Shown: one piece after another, positions 5,765 through 6,401 of the stretch
Numbering within the stretch: the stretch's first letter is position 1
Layout: every line of letters starts with the position of its first letter
Assembly (NCBI GenBank): GCA_947631755.1
Contig: CANRMO010000141.1
Coordinates: 1 to 6,401 of the forward strand
Length of the DNA stretch: 6,401 bases
Source: an uncultured Lachnospiraceae bacterium
Lineage (GTDB): Bacteria; Bacillota; Clostridia; Lachnospirales; Lachnospiraceae
Reading direction: 5' to 3'
Translations under genes and position numbers: made by a program
Notes under the pieces: generated by a model
What the model was told of the DNA's origin: nothing
Seen by the model: the letters and a program-made list of their open reading frames with translations, nothing else
The model's database searches: none

Positions 5765-6401
5765 TCATTGCCTCCCCCAGTTCTTCCGCGCCAGCCGCAA
5801 AAGAAACAAAACACCGCGGATGCTGAGTTCAATGCACATAGCTACCCACACGCCCCGCAGTCCAAGGCGCGGGGCAAGAAACGCGGCAAGCGGGAGACGG
5901 ACCGCCCACATGCTGAAAAAATTGATACAACAGGGTATCAGCGTGTCCCCTGCCCCGCGGAACACACCGGAGGCCACAATAGACGCCGCATAAAGAGGCT
6001 CCGCAAATGCCTCAATCCGCAACACCTCTGTCCCCAGCTCCCGGATCGCCGGATCCGGTGTGAGAAACCCGATCATAAAAGGCGCAGAAAAATACATGAG
6101 TACCCCCATCCCGGCCATGACAGCCATGCCATATCCGGTGGTCAGCCAGCCAAACCGCCTCGTCAGATCTGTCCTCTTTGCGCCGATGCTCTGGCCGATC
6201 AGCGTCGTCGCCGCCGAGGCAATCCCAAATCCCGGCATATAGCACAGGCTCTCTGCCGTCACAGCAAAGGAATTGGCAGCGATGGCAATACTCCCCAGCG
6301 GGGACACGATTTTTGTCGATGCAACCTGGGCACTGCACATAACGGTCTGCTCAGCCGCCACCGGAAGGGCAATCCGGACAGCATTTTTCAGATCACCCGG
6401 G
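5765..6401 (-). CDS. MATE-family efflux transporter, C-terminal half (5' end beyond right edge)
   Basis: The open frame continues past the right edge, and 211 residues are visible. They match the second half of MATE (multidrug and toxic compound extrusion) proteins, which export drugs or metabolites from the cell by Na+ or H+ antiport. The visible part opens with NAVRIALPVAAEQTVM, the usual start of the second six-helix bundle. It goes on with GIASAATTLIGQSIGAKR, a typical loop signature, and then GVFRGAGDTLIP and LGLRGVWVAMCIELSIRG near the end. About six hydrophobic segments can be seen. A GTG at 6361 could be mistaken for a start, but the family sequence clearly continues upstream of it. 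It ends at TGA 5767-5765 in a basic tail. Family certain; substrate and subfamily (NorM- or DinF-like) not resolved. Confidence 0.95.
   Translation of the reverse strand, partial: PGDLKNAVRIALPVAAEQTVMCSAQVASTKIVSPLGSIAIAANSFAVTAESLCYMPGFGIASAATTLIGQSIGAKRTDLTRRFGWLTTGYGMAVMAGMGVLMYFSAPFMIGFLTPDPAIRELGTEVLRIEAFAEPLYAASIVASGVFRGAGDTLIPCCINFFSMWAVRLPLAAFLAPRLGLRGVWVAMCIELSIRGVLFLLRLARKNWGRQ

Noticed and set aside
6012..6338. A 108-codon minus-strand open frame inside the MATE gene
   Set aside because: It is an out-of-frame shadow; the MATE frame has continuous family signatures across the same bases.

Overview
The window looks like a chromosomal segment of a Gram-positive anaerobe of the class Clostridia, most like a gut Lachnospiraceae. 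This is an inference from strong GGAGG-type ribosome sites, a sigma-A promoter, a T-tailed hairpin terminator, moderate GC content and the style of the proteins. No marker gene is present, so no genus is named. Every gene I can support lies on the minus strand, so transcription runs from high to low coordinates.

Right part (6401 down to about 5600): the C-terminal half of a MATE-family multidrug/Na+ antiporter enters from the right edge and stops at 5765. A 167-base gap follows, with a near-perfect sigma-A promoter (TTGACA, 17 bases, TATACT). It drives a zinc-ribbon, single-pass membrane protein (4626-5597). That gene is clearly more AT-rich than its neighbours and ends at a well-formed intrinsic terminator (4576-4607), so it is a self-contained unit.

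Left part (4458 down to 1): five tightly packed genes that look like one operon. In order of transcription they are a Lys/Glu-rich protein of unknown function; two divergent paralogous radical SAM enzymes with N-terminal cobalamin-binding-like domains, the second starting inside the end of the first; a small protein that resembles a GNAT acyltransferase; and the first 170 residues of a GH3-family acyl-adenylating amide synthetase that runs off the left edge. Gaps are 16, -20, 11 and -11 bases, so translation is probably coupled.

The last four genes suggest a small biosynthetic pathway: one or two radical SAM steps on an unactivated carbon (methylation or rearrangement), then acyl transfer, and acyl activation with amide formation by the GH3 enzyme. 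Substrate and product cannot be told from the sequence. I know of no described system with this exact set, and this is the most interesting content of the window. The head gene may share only the transcript, not the pathway.
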